From Thermoanaerobaculales bacterium (GTDB lineage Bacteria > Acidobacteriota > Thermoanaerobaculia > Thermoanaerobaculales > Sulfomarinibacteraceae): a stretch of 64,000 nt of DNA. The stretch lies in the NCBI GenBank assembly GCA_035358815.1, contig DAOPQC010000009.1, positions 62,001 through 126,000 on the forward strand, in the 5' to 3' direction. The notes below the pieces were generated by a model that worked only from the letters and a program-made list of their open reading frames with translations, was not told the DNA's origin and ran no database searches. Both the position numbers and the translations under genes were made by a program. This document shows, one piece after another, positions 1 to 9,425 of the stretch (its first letter is position 1; every line of letters begins with the position of its first letter).

Positions 1-2
1 AG

Positions 3-1199
3 ACTTCGGCTTCAGGGAAGGGACTGCCGGCCGGCCAGGTGATCAGGGTGAGCTGGCCGGAGCTGGTCCGCCTAGTCGACCAGCACCCGCTGGTCGCCGC
101 CGGCGCCTTCGGCATCGACGCCGCCCGCGGAGCGGTCACCGCCGCCGGCGCCGCCCCCAACCCCTCGCTCGCGGCAACCGCCGGCCGGGGAGAGGCGGTG
201 GTCGGGGACGAGTCCGACGACGAGTGGGCGCTGGAGCTGGAGCTTCCGCTCGGCTGGCTCGCCCTGCGCGGCTCGCGGGTGGCGGCCGCCGAGGCCGATC
301 TCGAGGCCACCGAGGCCGAGAGCGAGCTGCTGCGGCGGGAGGTCCTGCTCGAGCTCAGGACCCTGTTCTGGAGCCTGGTCTCCGAGCAGGAGCGGGTCGC
401 CGCGCTCGAGGCGCTCGAGCAGCAGACCGCGGCGCTGGTGGCCACGGTCCGGAAGCGGGTCGAGGTCGGCGAGGTCCGGCCGGTGGACGGCCCGCGGTCG
501 GAGATCGAGCTCGAGAAGGTCGCCGCCGAGCTCGCGGCGGCGCACGTCGCGCTCGGGGCGCGCCAGGCGCAGCTCGCGCTGTGGCTGGCTCCCCCGGCGG
601 AGGGCACCATCGTGGCGGTGGGAGATCTCGGCGCGCTGCCGCATGCGATCGACCTCGACGCCGCGCGAGCGAGGCTGCGCGCCTCTCACCCGGCGCCGGC
701 GGCCGCCCAGGCGCGTATCCGCTCGCTCGAGGCCACGCTCGCGACCGAGAAGCGGGCGCGGATCCCGGACTTCTCGCTGGCCGCGTTCCAGTCCCACGAG
801 CTCGACCGGGACGCATACGGTATCGGCCTCACCGTGGGTCTGCCGCTCCTGAGCTGGAACGGCGGCCGGATTGCGCAGGCCGAGGCCGAGCTCGAGGCCG
901 GCCGGCTCGAGGCCGAGGCCGTGAGCCGGGAGCTCGAATCCAGGGTCATCGAGGCCGAAGCGGCGTGCCGCGCCGCGGTCGAGACCGCGGCCCGCTTCGG
1001 CAGCGCCGTGGTCCCGCGCTCCGAGGCCGCGGCCGCGACCATGGAGCGGACCTACGAGCTCGGCGAGGCCAGCCTGCTCGAGCTGATCGACGCCCGCCGC
1101 ACCCTGCTCGACACGCGCCGGCTGCACCTCGGCGCGCTCGCCGCGGCCCAGATCGAGTGCAGTCGTCTCGGCAGCCTGGTCGGAGAGGAGATCCCATGA
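3..1199 (+). CDS. czcC: TolC-family outer-membrane factor of a metal RND efflux system (5' partial)
   Basis: The product resembles the CzcC/CusC outer-membrane channel of tripartite heavy-metal efflux pumps, which would carry metal ions from the adaptor/pump complex out through the outer membrane. The sequence shows two long alanine/glutamate/leucine-rich coiled-coil stretches in tandem, each followed by a short beta-like segment, and a typical ending around ELGEASLLELIDARRTLL. The frame is open to the window edge. The first in-window start is a GTG at 39 with no clear ribosome site and no signal peptide after it, so the true start and signal peptide probably lie upstream. It overlaps the adaptor gene by four bases (ATGA), the start of a three-gene operon. 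The family call is firm; the metal is not resolved. Confidence 0.85.
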   Translation, partial: TSASGKGLPAGQVIRVSWPELVRLVDQHPLVAAGAFGIDAARGAVTAAGAAPNPSLAATAGRGEAVVGDESDDEWALELELPLGWLALRGSRVAAAEADLEATEAESELLRREVLLELRTLFWSLVSEQERVAALEALEQQTAALVATVRKRVEVGEVRPVDGPRSEIELEKVAAELAAAHVALGARQAQLALWLAPPAEGTIVAVGDLGALPHAIDLDAARARLRASHPAPAAAQARIRSLEATLATEKRARIPDFSLAAFQSHELDRDAYGIGLTVGLPLLSWNGGRIAQAEAELEAGRLEAEAVSRELESRVIEAEAACRAAVETAARFGSAVVPRSEAAAATMERTYELGEASLLELIDARRTLLDTRRLHLGALAAAQIECSRLGSLVGEEIP

Positions 1200-2545
1200 G
1201 CAGCCACAGCATCCTTCGCGCCCTCGCGGTCCTGGCCCTGACCCTCGCCTGGGCGGCATGCGGCAGGGGCGAGTCGCAGGCGCCCGGGGCCGCAGCCCAG
1301 GCGCCGCCGGTCGAGCAGGCACTCGCCGGGCGCGGCGCCGCCGCAGGCGTCGAGCACGAGGCCGAACCCGAGGAGCCCTCTGACCTCGACCGGCCGGTCG
1401 ACGAGCTGTTCCGCGCGGCCTGCGAGCACGGACGGCAGACCTTCGCCTGCGACGAGTGCCGCTGGGAGGTCGGGGTCGTCCGGGTGCCGGCGAGCCTGGT
1501 CGACGGCGGGCTCGTCGAGACCGCCGGGGTGGGACGCCGGGCGATCGCGGTCCCCCTGACCCTGACCGGCGAGGTCCGCTTCGACGAGCGCCGGGTCGCT
1601 CACTGCAGCTCCCAGGTCGAGGGGATCATCCGCGCGGTGCACGTCGCGCCCGGCGACATGGTCCGGCGCGGGCAGCCCCTGCTCGAGATCGAGTCGGTGG
1701 TGGTCGGCGAGGCGCAGGCAGCCTACCTCGAGGCCCGCGGCCTGCTCGACATCGCGCGCCGCAACTTCGAGCGGGTGTCGGCGCTCAAGCAGGAGGCCAT
1801 CGCCTCGGAGAAGGAGTACCTGCAGGCGAGACAGGAGCTGGAGGCGGCCGAGATCCGGTCGGAGGGCGCGCTGGGCACGCTTTCGCGGCTCGGCGCGGGC
1901 GCCGGCGAGGCGGGCCCCAACGCTGGCGGCAACGCCCGCGGCCGTTTCGTGCTGCGCGCCCCGGCGTCGGGCACCGTGCTCACGATGCACGCGGTCCCGG
2001 GCGAGGTGGCCAGGACCGAGGAGTCGCTGGTGACGGTCGGCGACAGCTCGACGGTCTGGGTGTGGGCCGACCTCTACGAGCGCGACATCGCCGCGGTCAG
2101 CCGGGCGCACGCGGCGCAGCCGCTCGCCGCCGCCGTCGCCGTGAAGGCGTACCCCGGCGAGCAGTTCCCGGGCGTCGTCGACCTGATCAGCCCGGCGATG
2201 GACGAGTCCTCGCGAACGGTGAAGGTGCGGGTCGCGGTCGCGAACCCCGATCGCCGGCTGCTGGCCGGGATGTTCGCCTCGGTCGAGGTTTTCCTGCCGG
2301 GCTCGCAGGAGGTGCTCGCCGTCCCGCGGGAGGCGCTGCTCGAGGACGAGGGGCGGTCGTTCGTCTTCGTCCACCATCACGACGACTACTTCGTGCGCCG
2401 CCCGGTCGAGGCGGGACGCACCTGGGACCGGTGGATCGAGGTGACTTCGGGGCTCGAGGCGGGCCAGACCGTGGTCGCCGAGGGCGCCTTTCTCCTGAAG
2501 TCGGACGTGCTGCGCTCGAAGATGGGCGCCGGGTGCGCGGACTGA
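1196..2545 (+). CDS. czcB: RND efflux periplasmic adaptor (CzcB/CusB-like), lipoprotein
   Basis: This 449-residue protein is the membrane-fusion adaptor linking the pump to the outer-membrane channel. The N-terminus is a hydrophobic signal ending in WAAC at Cys22, which would make it a lipoprotein although Trp at -3 is unusual. Residues about 75-100 hold a Cys-rich segment (CEHG...CDEC) seen in some CusB/CzcB adaptors and probably metal-binding. Next come a barrel-sandwich half with GxIRxVHVxPGDxVRRGQPL, an alpha-hairpin around residues 180-225, the second lipoyl half (APASGTVL) and a beta-barrel domain (ISPAMDESSRTVKVR) typical of the family. The start ATG overlaps the preceding stop (ATGA) and the pump gene follows 14 bases later. 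Metal specificity cannot be told from sequence alone. Confidence 0.9.
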   Translation: MSSHSILRALAVLALTLAWAACGRGESQAPGAAAQAPPVEQALAGRGAAAGVEHEAEPEEPSDLDRPVDELFRAACEHGRQTFACDECRWEVGVVRVPASLVDGGLVETAGVGRRAIAVPLTLTGEVRFDERRVAHCSSQVEGIIRAVHVAPGDMVRRGQPLLEIESVVVGEAQAAYLEARGLLDIARRNFERVSALKQEAIASEKEYLQARQELEAAEIRSEGALGTLSRLGAGAGEAGPNAGGNARGRFVLRAPASGTVLTMHAVPGEVARTEESLVTVGDSSTVWVWADLYERDIAAVSRAHAAQPLAAAVAVKAYPGEQFPGVVDLISPAMDESSRTVKVRVAVANPDRRLLAGMFASVEVFLPGSQEVLAVPREALLEDEGRSFVFVHHHDDYFVRRPVEAGRTWDRWIEVTSGLEAGQTVVAEGAFLLKSDVLRSKMGAGCAD

Positions 2546-2559
2546 AAGGGGAGGACGCC

Positions 2560-5500
2560 ATGAAGCTCGCGACCTTCCTGCTCGGCAACCGCTTTCTCGT
2601 GCTGCTCGCCTCGGCGATGCTGATCGCGGGCGGCGTCGTCGCGTGGCTGCACCTGCCGATCGACGCCTTCCCCGATGTGACCAACACCCAGGTCATGATC
2701 CTCTCGACCGCGCCCGGCCTCGCCGCCGTCGACGTCGAGCAGCGGGTGAGCTACCCGATCGAGCAGGTGATGCGCGGCCTGCCCCGGGTGACGGAGGTGC
2801 GCTCACTGTCGAGGGCCGGCCTGTCCCAGGTCGTCATCGTCTTCGAGGACGGCGCCGACACCTACTGGACGCGGCAGGTGGTGTTCGAGCGCCTCGCCAT
2901 GGCCCGGGAGCAGCTCCCGCCCGGCGTCGAGCCCGAGCTCGGCCCGATCTCGACCGGCCTCGGGGAGATCTTCCAGTACACCCTGGAAGGGGACGGCGCG
3001 AGCGCGATGGAGCTGCGGACCATCCAGGACTGGCTCGTCGCCCCGCTGCTCGAGCCGATCCCGGGGGTCAACGAGGTCAACAGCTTCGGCGGCGAGGTCA
3101 AGCAGTACCAGGTGCTGGTGTCACCGGAGAAGCTCGTCAAGTACGGCCTCAACGTCAACGACGTCGTCGAGGCGGTCGAGCAGGGCAACGCCAACGCCGG
3201 GGGTGGCGTGGTGGTGCGCGGATGGGAGCAGCTCTACCTGCGCGGCGTCGGCCTGCTCGAGGACATCCCGGACATCGAGCGCATCGTGCTCCGGGCCGAG
3301 GACGGCGCGCCGATCTACCTGCGCGACGTCGCCGAGGTCGTCATCGGCGCCGAGCCGCGCCAGGGCGCGGTGAGCCGCGACGGCAGCGGCGAGGTCGTGG
3401 CCGGCATGATCATCATGCTCAAGGGCGAAAACTCGAAGGAGGTGGTCAGCCGGGTCAAGGAGGCGATCGAGAGGATCCGCTCGATCCTCCCGGAGGGGGT
3501 CCGGATCAACGTCTTCTACGACCGCACCTCGCTGATCGAGGCCTGCATCTCAACCGTGGTCAACGCCCTGCTCGAGGGCGGGATCTTCGTCATCCTGGTG
3601 CTGTTCCTGTTCGTCGCCGAGCTGCGGACCTCGCTGATCGTGGTCTTCTCGCTGCCGTTCACCTTCCTGGTCAGCTTCATCGTCATGGGCGCGACGGGGT
3701 TGACGTCGAACCTGATGAGCGTCGGCGGCCTCGCGTTCTCGGTCGGCATGGTGGTCGACGCGTCGATCGTGGTGGTCGAGAACATCCGGCGCCACCTCGC
3801 GCAGCGGCCCGCGGGCGAGCACCGGCGCCGCATCGTGGCCGACGCCCTGGCCGAGGTGGCGAGGCCGGTCGGCTTCTCGGTGGTCATCATCGCCATCATC
3901 CTGGTGCCGCTGTTCACGCTGCAGGGGATCGAGGGCAAGATGTTCGCGCCGCTCGCCGCGACCATGCTGATCGCGCTCCTGGTCTCGCTGGTCGTGGCGC
4001 TGACCGTCGTGCCGGTGCTGTCGGAGATGTTCCTGAAGGAGGGCCCCGAGAAGGAGTTCTCCTTCATCCGGCGCTTCCACCGCGGCTACCTGCGGCTCCT
4101 CGACCGCGCCGTCCGCCGGCCGGGCGTGACCCTCGGCCTCTCGGGCGCCGTGCTGGTGGCGTCGCTGGCGCTGCTGCCCCTGGTCGGCACCGAGTTCATG
4201 CCGCCGCTCGACGAGGGCTCGATCGCGATCAACGTCGTACGCCTGCCCAACGCCTCCCTCGACGGCTCGGTGAAGGTCGCGACGTTCATCGAGGAGCGCC
4301 TGCGCGCGTTCCCGGAGGTCGGGACCGTGGTCAGCAAGACCGGCCGCGCCGAGATCTCCGAGGACCCGATGGGCCCCGAGCAGACCGACGTCTTCATCAT
4401 GCTCAAGCCGCGCAAGGAGTGGGAAACCGGCCGGACCAAGGCCGAGCTGGTGGCCGCCATCGAGAACGACCTCTCCGAGATCCCCGGCCTGCGCTACTCG
4501 TTCTCGCAGCCGATCGCGCTGCGCGTCAACGAGCTCATCTCGGGGGTGAAGAGCGACCTCGCGATCAAGGCCTTCGGCCCGGACCTCGAGGTGCTGAAGG
4601 AGTTCGCGGACTCCGCCGCTGCCGCCATGATGGGCGTCGCCGGGGCGCAGGACGTCAGGGTCGAGCAGGTGTCCGGCATGGCGCAGCTCGACGTGGTCGT
4701 CGACCGCGAGGCGCTGGCCCGCCACGGCATCAGGATCGCCGACGTCAATGCCACCATCGAGACCGCCGTCGCCGGCACGCGGGCGACGACGCTGATCGAG
4801 GAGCAGCGGCGCTTTGCCGTGGTCGTGCGCTTCCCGGAGCCGGCCCGCAGTGACATCCCGGCGATCGAGAGGCTGCTCGTCCCGGCGCCGGGGGGCGAGC
4901 GGGTGCCGCTCGCCCAGCTCGCGGACTTCCGGGTCGTCGAGGCGCCCGCGCAGGTCAGCCGCGAGAACGGCATGCGGCGCGTCGTGGCCGAGGCCAACGT
5001 GCGCGGCCGCGACCTCGGCGGCTTCGTCCGCGAGGTCCAGCAGCGGGTTGTACCGCTCGTGGAGGGGCTGCCGCCCGGCTACTTCGTCGAGTACGGCGGG
5101 CAGTTCGAGAACCAGCAGCGCGCCATGCGCCAGCTCGCGGTCGTGGTGCCGGTGGCGCTCGTGCTGATCGTGGTGCTCCTCTACCTCGCTCTCGGCTCGA
5201 TCTGGAGCTCGCTGCTGGTCGTGCTCAACCTGCCGTTCGCCCTGGTCGGCGGTGTCATCGCGGTGGTCGCCTTCCGGATGCCGGTCTCGGTCTCGGCGGC
5301 GGTCGCCTTCATCGTGCTGCTCGGCATCGCGGTGCAGAACGGGGTCGTGCTGGTGGCCTTCTTCCGGCAGCTCGGCGAGCGCGGGGAGTCGGTGGCCGAC
5401 ACTGTCCGGAAGGGCTGCGACCTGCGCTTCCGGCCGCTGCTGATGACGGCGCTGACGAGCTTCATCGGGCACCTGCCGATGCTCTACGCGACCGGCTCCG

Positions 5501-5643
5501 GGGCGGACATCCAGAAGCCGCTGGCGGTCGTTGTGATGGGCGGGCTCGTCACCAGCACCCTGCTCACGCTGATCGTGCTGCCGACGATCTACGCCGTGCT
5601 CGCAACGCGCTTCGCCCCCGCCACGGCGGCGGTCGAGCGATAG
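2560..5643 (+). CDS. czcA: Heavy-metal RND efflux pump (CzcA/CusA family)
   Basis: This 1027-residue inner-membrane proton-driven pump drives export through the two upstream proteins. The N-terminal helix is followed by the family hallmark IDAFPDVTNTQV. There are two periplasmic porter regions and two sets of transmembrane helices with the RND internal duplication. The fourth helix carries VGMVVDASIVVVEN (near residue 400), which keeps the Asp but is VDAS rather than the VDG of classical CzcA or VDAA of CusA, so the metal class is open. Length matches the family (about 1020-1050). The start ATG at 2560 sits behind AAAGGGGAGG. It is the last gene of the operon; the next gene is convergent. A relative exporting a cation other than Co/Zn/Cd or Cu/Ag is possible. 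Confidence 0.93.
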   Translation: MKLATFLLGNRFLVLLASAMLIAGGVVAWLHLPIDAFPDVTNTQVMILSTAPGLAAVDVEQRVSYPIEQVMRGLPRVTEVRSLSRAGLSQVVIVFEDGADTYWTRQVVFERLAMAREQLPPGVEPELGPISTGLGEIFQYTLEGDGASAMELRTIQDWLVAPLLEPIPGVNEVNSFGGEVKQYQVLVSPEKLVKYGLNVNDVVEAVEQGNANAGGGVVVRGWEQLYLRGVGLLEDIPDIERIVLRAEDGAPIYLRDVAEVVIGAEPRQGAVSRDGSGEVVAGMIIMLKGENSKEVVSRVKEAIERIRSILPEGVRINVFYDRTSLIEACISTVVNALLEGGIFVILVLFLFVAELRTSLIVVFSLPFTFLVSFIVMGATGLTSNLMSVGGLAFSVGMVVDASIVVVENIRRHLAQRPAGEHRRRIVADALAEVARPVGFSVVIIAIILVPLFTLQGIEGKMFAPLAATMLIALLVSLVVALTVVPVLSEMFLKEGPEKEFSFIRRFHRGYLRLLDRAVRRPGVTLGLSGAVLVASLALLPLVGTEFMPPLDEGSIAINVVRLPNASLDGSVKVATFIEERLRAFPEVGTVVSKTGRAEISEDPMGPEQTDVFIMLKPRKEWETGRTKAELVAAIENDLSEIPGLRYSFSQPIALRVNELISGVKSDLAIKAFGPDLEVLKEFADSAAAAMMGVAGAQDVRVEQVSGMAQLDVVVDREALARHGIRIADVNATIETAVAGTRATTLIEEQRRFAVVVRFPEPARSDIPAIERLLVPAPGGERVPLAQLADFRVVEAPAQVSRENGMRRVVAEANVRGRDLGGFVREVQQRVVPLVEGLPPGYFVEYGGQFENQQRAMRQLAVVVPVALVLIVVLLYLALGSIWSSLLVVLNLPFALVGGVIAVVAFRMPVSVSAAVAFIVLLGIAVQNGVVLVAFFRQLGERGESVADTVRKGCDLRFRPLLMTALTSFIGHLPMLYATGSGADIQKPLAVVVMGGLVTSTLLTLIVLPTIYAVLATRFAPATAAVER

Positions 5644-5859
5644 GACGACGGCGCCGGGGCCGAGCCGTGGACAGGCGCGCGCCTGATGTCGGTTGGGGGG
5701 GCTGCGTCGGCTGGTGGCAGCCGTGGCCCCGGTCGGACCGCCGGAGCTGCGCGGGCGCGCGATGCTCTGGCCGGCCATGCCGCTCGCACTGCCGCTGCCG
5801 TGGGGCGGCTTCTTCGGGCTGAGCGCCCGCTGGCCGGCTGCAGCGCCCGCCCGCGGTGA

Positions 5860-6816
5860 TCACAGCAGGCGCGCGATGCCTGTCAGGTAGCTCGCGGCGA
5901 CGGACAGGATCACCGCCACCAGGATCCACTTGATGACGCGGGCCGGGAGGTGCTTCTGCAGCCGTGCTCCGCAGTACATGCCGGCGGCGCCGCCGAGCCC
6001 GAACAGCAGGCCGAGCGGCCAGTCCGGCGCCACCGTGAGGCCGGGGTAGAGCGGGGCCATGGCCTGGTAGAACGAGACGCCCGCCACCGAGGTGATGAAG
6101 GTCCCCGCCAGGGCGGCGCCGGCGACCGTGTAGACCGGCAGCCCGAAGAAGGCGACGAGGAACGGGGCGATGATGGCGCCGCCGCCGATGCCGTAGATGC
6201 CGCCGACGATGCCGATCACGAAGGCGAGCGCGAAGATCCCCGGCGTGGCGATGTCGAAGACCTCACCGTGGAACTGGTAGGTGATCTTCGTCAGGCTGAA
6301 GCGGCTGACGGCGACCGCTCCCGGTGCCTGCTCGCCGTCGGCCTCGGGTTGCTCCCGGTTGCGGCGCACCGTCTGCTGGAAGCGCTGCTCGGCCGCCTGC
6401 GCGCTCGCGTGTCGGCTGCCGCCGTGGATCAGGTCGCGGGCGAAGCGGGCGCCGATGTAGAGCAGCACGGCGCCGGCGAAGACCTTGAAGGCCGCCGGGT
6501 CAGGGAGCCAGCGCACCCGGATCAGCGCGCCGATCAGCACCCCGGGCAGGGTGCCGGCGACCACCACCCAGGTCAATGGCCACACCATCCGTCCCTCGCG
6601 GACGTAGCGGGCGACGCCCGATGGGATCGCGACGATGTTGAAGAGCTGGTTGGTCGCGCTCACAGCCGGGCTGGTGAAGCCCAGCACGCTGACCTGGAAC
6701 GGCAGCAGGAGGATGGCGCCCGACACGCCGCCGGCCGACGTGAACGACGAGATCGCGAACGCCACCAGCGGTGGGACGAACGGTGAAACCTCGACGCCGG
6801 AGATCGGGAAGTGCAT
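5860..6816 (-). CDS. TSUP (TauE/SafE) family membrane permease
   Basis: This 318-residue multi-pass protein belongs to the sulfite exporter TauE/SafE family, whose members move sulfite, sulfonates or related organic anions. The sequence shows the duplicated glycine-rich helices: SFTSAGGVSGAILLLPF near the N-terminus and GIVGGIYGIGGGAIIAPFLV in the second half. A charged cytosolic loop of roughly 50 residues (RHASAQAAEQRF...) separates the halves. The start ATG at 6816 was chosen because the family N-terminus begins there; an in-frame extension to 6960 would run into the divergent gene at 6899 and has arginine-rich non-family sequence. No substrate can be assigned, and no sulfur-metabolism gene is adjacent. 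Confidence 0.85.
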   Translation of the reverse strand: MHFPISGVEVSPFVPPLVAFAISSFTSAGGVSGAILLLPFQVSVLGFTSPAVSATNQLFNIVAIPSGVARYVREGRMVWPLTWVVVAGTLPGVLIGALIRVRWLPDPAAFKVFAGAVLLYIGARFARDLIHGGSRHASAQAAEQRFQQTVRRNREQPEADGEQAPGAVAVSRFSLTKITYQFHGEVFDIATPGIFALAFVIGIVGGIYGIGGGAIIAPFLVAFFGLPVYTVAGAALAGTFITSVAGVSFYQAMAPLYPGLTVAPDWPLGLLFGLGGAAGMYCGARLQKHLPARVIKWILVAVILSVAASYLTGIARLL

Positions 6817-6898
6817 GGCACGCGACCCTGCCGGCTCATAGGGTACGCTGTCGGCCGGAATGACGATCGTTTTTTGAGGTCGTTTGAAGGAGCGCGTC

Positions 6899-7792
6899 AT
6901 GACGCCGACCCATCCACCTGTCGCCGCCGGCGACCGCGAGCGCGCGATCCGCGCCATCAAGATCCTGCTCTTCAGCGCCTCCGTCGTGCCGTCGGTGGTC
7001 GGCGGCGCGATCGCCCACGCGGCCGGCTCCTTCGCCTGGACGCCGTTCCTGCTGGCGGCGGCCGGCCTCTTGATCGGCCAGGCCGGCGGCGACTACCTCT
7101 ACTACTACCTCACACACTTCCACACCGACGCCCGTGACGCGCACACCAAGATCTTCGCCGGCTGGCGGCCGCTGTTCACCGGGACGCTGTTCGCGCCGGA
7201 GAAGACGGTGTGGGCCGGCGCCGCCTGCCTGCTGATCGACCTCGCCGTCGCGATCTACTTCTTCGAGCTGCGCGGCGCCGCGATCCTGTGGTTCGCGCTC
7301 GCCGGCGGTCTCATCGCCGTCTTCTTCACGCCGCTGATGCTGCGCGGGCTCAAGGAGCCGGTGATCTTCGTGACCTTCGGCCCGCTCTGCGTCACCGGGG
7401 TCGTGTTCGCTTTGACCGGGACCATCAGCGAAGGTGCGATCGTGGCGTCGGTGCCGGTGGGGTTGTTCGTGACGGTCGTGGCCTACCTCAAGAGCGCCCG
7501 CTTCGACGTCGTCGACAGCGGTGGCGAGCAGGTCGTCCTCAAGCTGTCGCGAACCGTCATCCTCGCGCTGCTGGCGCTCGGCTACGCGAGCCTCGCGGCC
7601 GGAGTCGCGCTGGGCCGGCTGCCGGCCTGGTCGCTGACCGGGTTGCTGTCACTGCCGCTGGCGTGGAGCGTGGCGTCGATCGTGCGGCAGTCGAGCAGCA
7701 GGGTGTCGGAGTACCTGTGGGCGACGGTGCGCTCGATCGTCATCCTGGTGATCGTCGGGGCCGGCCTGGCCGTGGGGTTCATGGTGTCATGA
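6899..7792 (+). CDS. UbiA-fold membrane protein lacking the Asp-rich motifs (paralogue of the next gene)
   Basis: This 297-residue polytopic protein aligns along its length with the gene directly downstream: both have an N-terminal RA(I/P)K/F region, a central hydrophobic AGGxIxxFF(Y)T block and a FGPLxVxGV helix. The downstream enzyme has D57-ID-D-YFD and N192xFD(H)DDD, whereas this protein has GGDYLYYYLTHF near residues 63-73 and SARFDVVDSGG in the second site, so most catalytic aspartates of UbiA prenyltransferases are missing. The start ATG is placed at 6899 behind GAAGGAG (an upstream TTG is possible). Its stop overlaps the next start (ATGA), so the pair is co-translated. It could be a non-catalytic partner of the active enzyme, or a diverged enzyme with another substrate. 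Confidence 0.7.
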   Translation: MTPTHPPVAAGDRERAIRAIKILLFSASVVPSVVGGAIAHAAGSFAWTPFLLAAAGLLIGQAGGDYLYYYLTHFHTDARDAHTKIFAGWRPLFTGTLFAPEKTVWAGAACLLIDLAVAIYFFELRGAAILWFALAGGLIAVFFTPLMLRGLKEPVIFVTFGPLCVTGVVFALTGTISEGAIVASVPVGLFVTVVAYLKSARFDVVDSGGEQVVLKLSRTVILALLALGYASLAAGVALGRLPAWSLTGLLSLPLAWSVASIVRQSSSRVSEYLWATVRSIVILVIVGAGLAVGFMVS

Positions 7793-8688
7793 AGGAAGCC
7801 CTGATCGTCTGGTTCAAGGCGGCCCGCGCGCCGTTCCTCGTCGTCAGCCTCATCCCCGCGGTCCTCGGCGGGCTCATCGCCTGGTACCGCGGGAACTTCG
7901 ACGGCCTGCTTTTCGGCGTGGTGACGCTCGGCGTCGTCATGGCCCACTCGGCGGCCGACTTCATCGACGACTACTTCGACTTCAGGAAGGGCAACCTCGG
8001 CAACAAGGAGAAGCAGTTCCACGACAGCCCGCTCATCGACGGCAGGGTGACGCCCGGTCAGGTGATGCTCGCCGCGGTGCTCTGTCTGGCGGTTGCCGCC
8101 GCCGCCGGCGTCTACGCCGTGCTCGCCGCCGGCATGCCGGTGCTCTGGCTGACGGCAGCGGGCGGGTTCATCGTCTTCTTCTACACGTCGCCGCCGTTCA
8201 AGCTCAACTACCGGGGGTTGGGGGAAACCGCGCTCTTCCTCGGCTTCGGGCCGCTGATCGTGCTCGGCGTCTACCTCGTGCTGCGGCCGGTATTCCTGTG
8301 GGAGCCGGTCCTGCTCGGGTCGGTCCTCGGCATCTTCACGATGAACATCGGCCTCGTCAGCAACACCTTCGACCACGACGACGACGTCAGGTCGGGAAAG
8401 CGGACCCTGGCCCTGCGCCTCGGCCAGGCGAACGCCGTGCGCTTCCTGGCGGCGGGGTCGGTCGCCGCCCACGGCCTGCTGGTCGCCGCGGTCGCCGGCG
8501 GCCTCGCCACCCCGTGGGCTCTGCTGGCGCTGCTGGCCGCTCCGCTCGCGGTGCAGACGGTCCGCAAGACCGCTCTGTTCGCCGACACCGCCAACTACAC
8601 CGCGGCAATGACCAGCGCGATCGCGCTATCGTCGGTGAGCGGGGTCCTGATGTGCATTGGCTACGGCCTCGCCATCGCCCTGCCGTAG
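7789..8688 (+). CDS. UbiA/MenA-family prenyltransferase
   Basis: This 299-residue integral-membrane prenyltransferase resembles 1,4-dihydroxy-2-naphthoate polyprenyltransferase (MenA), which attaches the isoprenoid tail in menaquinone synthesis. The first Asp-rich motif is ADFIDDYFDFRKG (residues 56-68), and the second is NTFDHDDDVRSGKRT (192-206), which is the MenA-type NxxDxxxDxxxGKRT. About eight to nine hydrophobic segments follow the UbiA pattern. It overlaps the stop of the upstream paralogue by four bases. No other men gene is in the window, so a different aromatic acceptor cannot be excluded. Both Asp motifs are intact, so activity is likely. Confidence 0.85.
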   Translation: MKEALIVWFKAARAPFLVVSLIPAVLGGLIAWYRGNFDGLLFGVVTLGVVMAHSAADFIDDYFDFRKGNLGNKEKQFHDSPLIDGRVTPGQVMLAAVLCLAVAAAAGVYAVLAAGMPVLWLTAAGGFIVFFYTSPPFKLNYRGLGETALFLGFGPLIVLGVYLVLRPVFLWEPVLLGSVLGIFTMNIGLVSNTFDHDDDVRSGKRTLALRLGQANAVRFLAAGSVAAHGLLVAAVAGGLATPWALLALLAAPLAVQTVRKTALFADTANYTAAMTSAIALSSVSGVLMCIGYGLAIALP

Positions 8689-8735
8689 CACCCGCCGCGG
8701 GGCGTCGGCCGGCTGGCTCGGTGCGGCGCATCCAC

Positions 8736-9425
8736 TCAGATCAGGAAGAGGGTCGAGCGCAGGGTCTCGTAGACCCCGACGCCGATGAACACGGCGGCGG
8801 TCGCGACCCGGGCCCAGCGCTCGATGGACTGCACCCTCGCCAGCGCCGTTTCGAGCCAGCTGGCGCCGGCGGCGGCGAGGATCGCAAACGCGACGACCGG
8901 CAAGGACGTGCCGATACCGTAAAACGCGGGCAACACCAGCGACGAGCCATGGTCGACCGCGAGCGGAATCAGGCCGCCGAAGAAGAGCCCGGCCGACACC
9001 GGGCAGAACGCCAGTGCGAACACGATTCCGAGCAGGCCGGCGCCCCACAGCCCGGCACGGTCGACAATCTGCTGGAGCCGGCCGCCCAGGCCGATCCCCG
9101 GCAGGCTCAGCCTGACGACGCCGAGCAGAAGGAGGCCGAGGGCGATCAGCATCGGTCCCAGCAGGCGGTGAAACGTGCCCTGGAGGAAGCCCGAGACCGC
9201 GACCATCGACATCAGCGACCACACGGCCGCGGCGCCGAGCGCGGTGTAGGCGATGGTGCGGCCGGCGGTGTAGAGAGCTCCCGAGACCAGGATTGCCCGA
9301 GCGCTGCCGACCTGCCGCCCCACGTAGGAAACGGCCGCGATGTTGGTCGCCAGCGGACAGGGGCTGATCGAGGTCAGGATACCCAGCCAGAGGGCCGATC
9401 CGACGGCGAGCCAGAGCGGCGCCAT
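8736..9425 (-). CDS. CcdA/DsbD-type transmembrane thiol transporter
   Basis: This 229-residue membrane protein has six predicted helices and fits the cytochrome c biogenesis CcdA/DsbD-transmembrane family, which shuttles reducing equivalents across the inner membrane. The N-terminal ILTSISPCPLATNIA and the later ALAFCPVSAGLFF each carry the conserved Cys-Pro of the two pseudo-repeats. Its start overlaps the stop of the upstream ArsF-like gene (TGATG), so the genes form an operon. In this context it probably feeds electrons to the exported CxxC protein next door instead of serving cytochrome maturation. It is the last gene of the minus-strand ars cluster. Confidence 0.85.
   Translation of the reverse strand: MAPLWLAVGSALWLGILTSISPCPLATNIAAVSYVGRQVGSARAILVSGALYTAGRTIAYTALGAAAVWSLMSMVAVSGFLQGTFHRLLGPMLIALGLLLLGVVRLSLPGIGLGGRLQQIVDRAGLWGAGLLGIVFALAFCPVSAGLFFGGLIPLAVDHGSSLVLPAFYGIGTSLPVVAFAILAAAGASWLETALARVQSIERWARVATAAVFIGVGVYETLRSTLFLI

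Noticed and set aside
3550..5778. A 742-residue minus-strand frame opposite the RND pump
   Set aside because: Composition and lack of motifs mark it as the complement of the pump gene.
6870..6876. T-run after ACGATCGT as a terminator
   Set aside because: The stem is a 4-bp palindrome without a loop and lies in a divergent promoter region.
5860..6960. Longer TSUP permease start at 6960
   Set aside because: It would overlap the divergent gene and adds 48 arginine/proline-rich residues outside the family.
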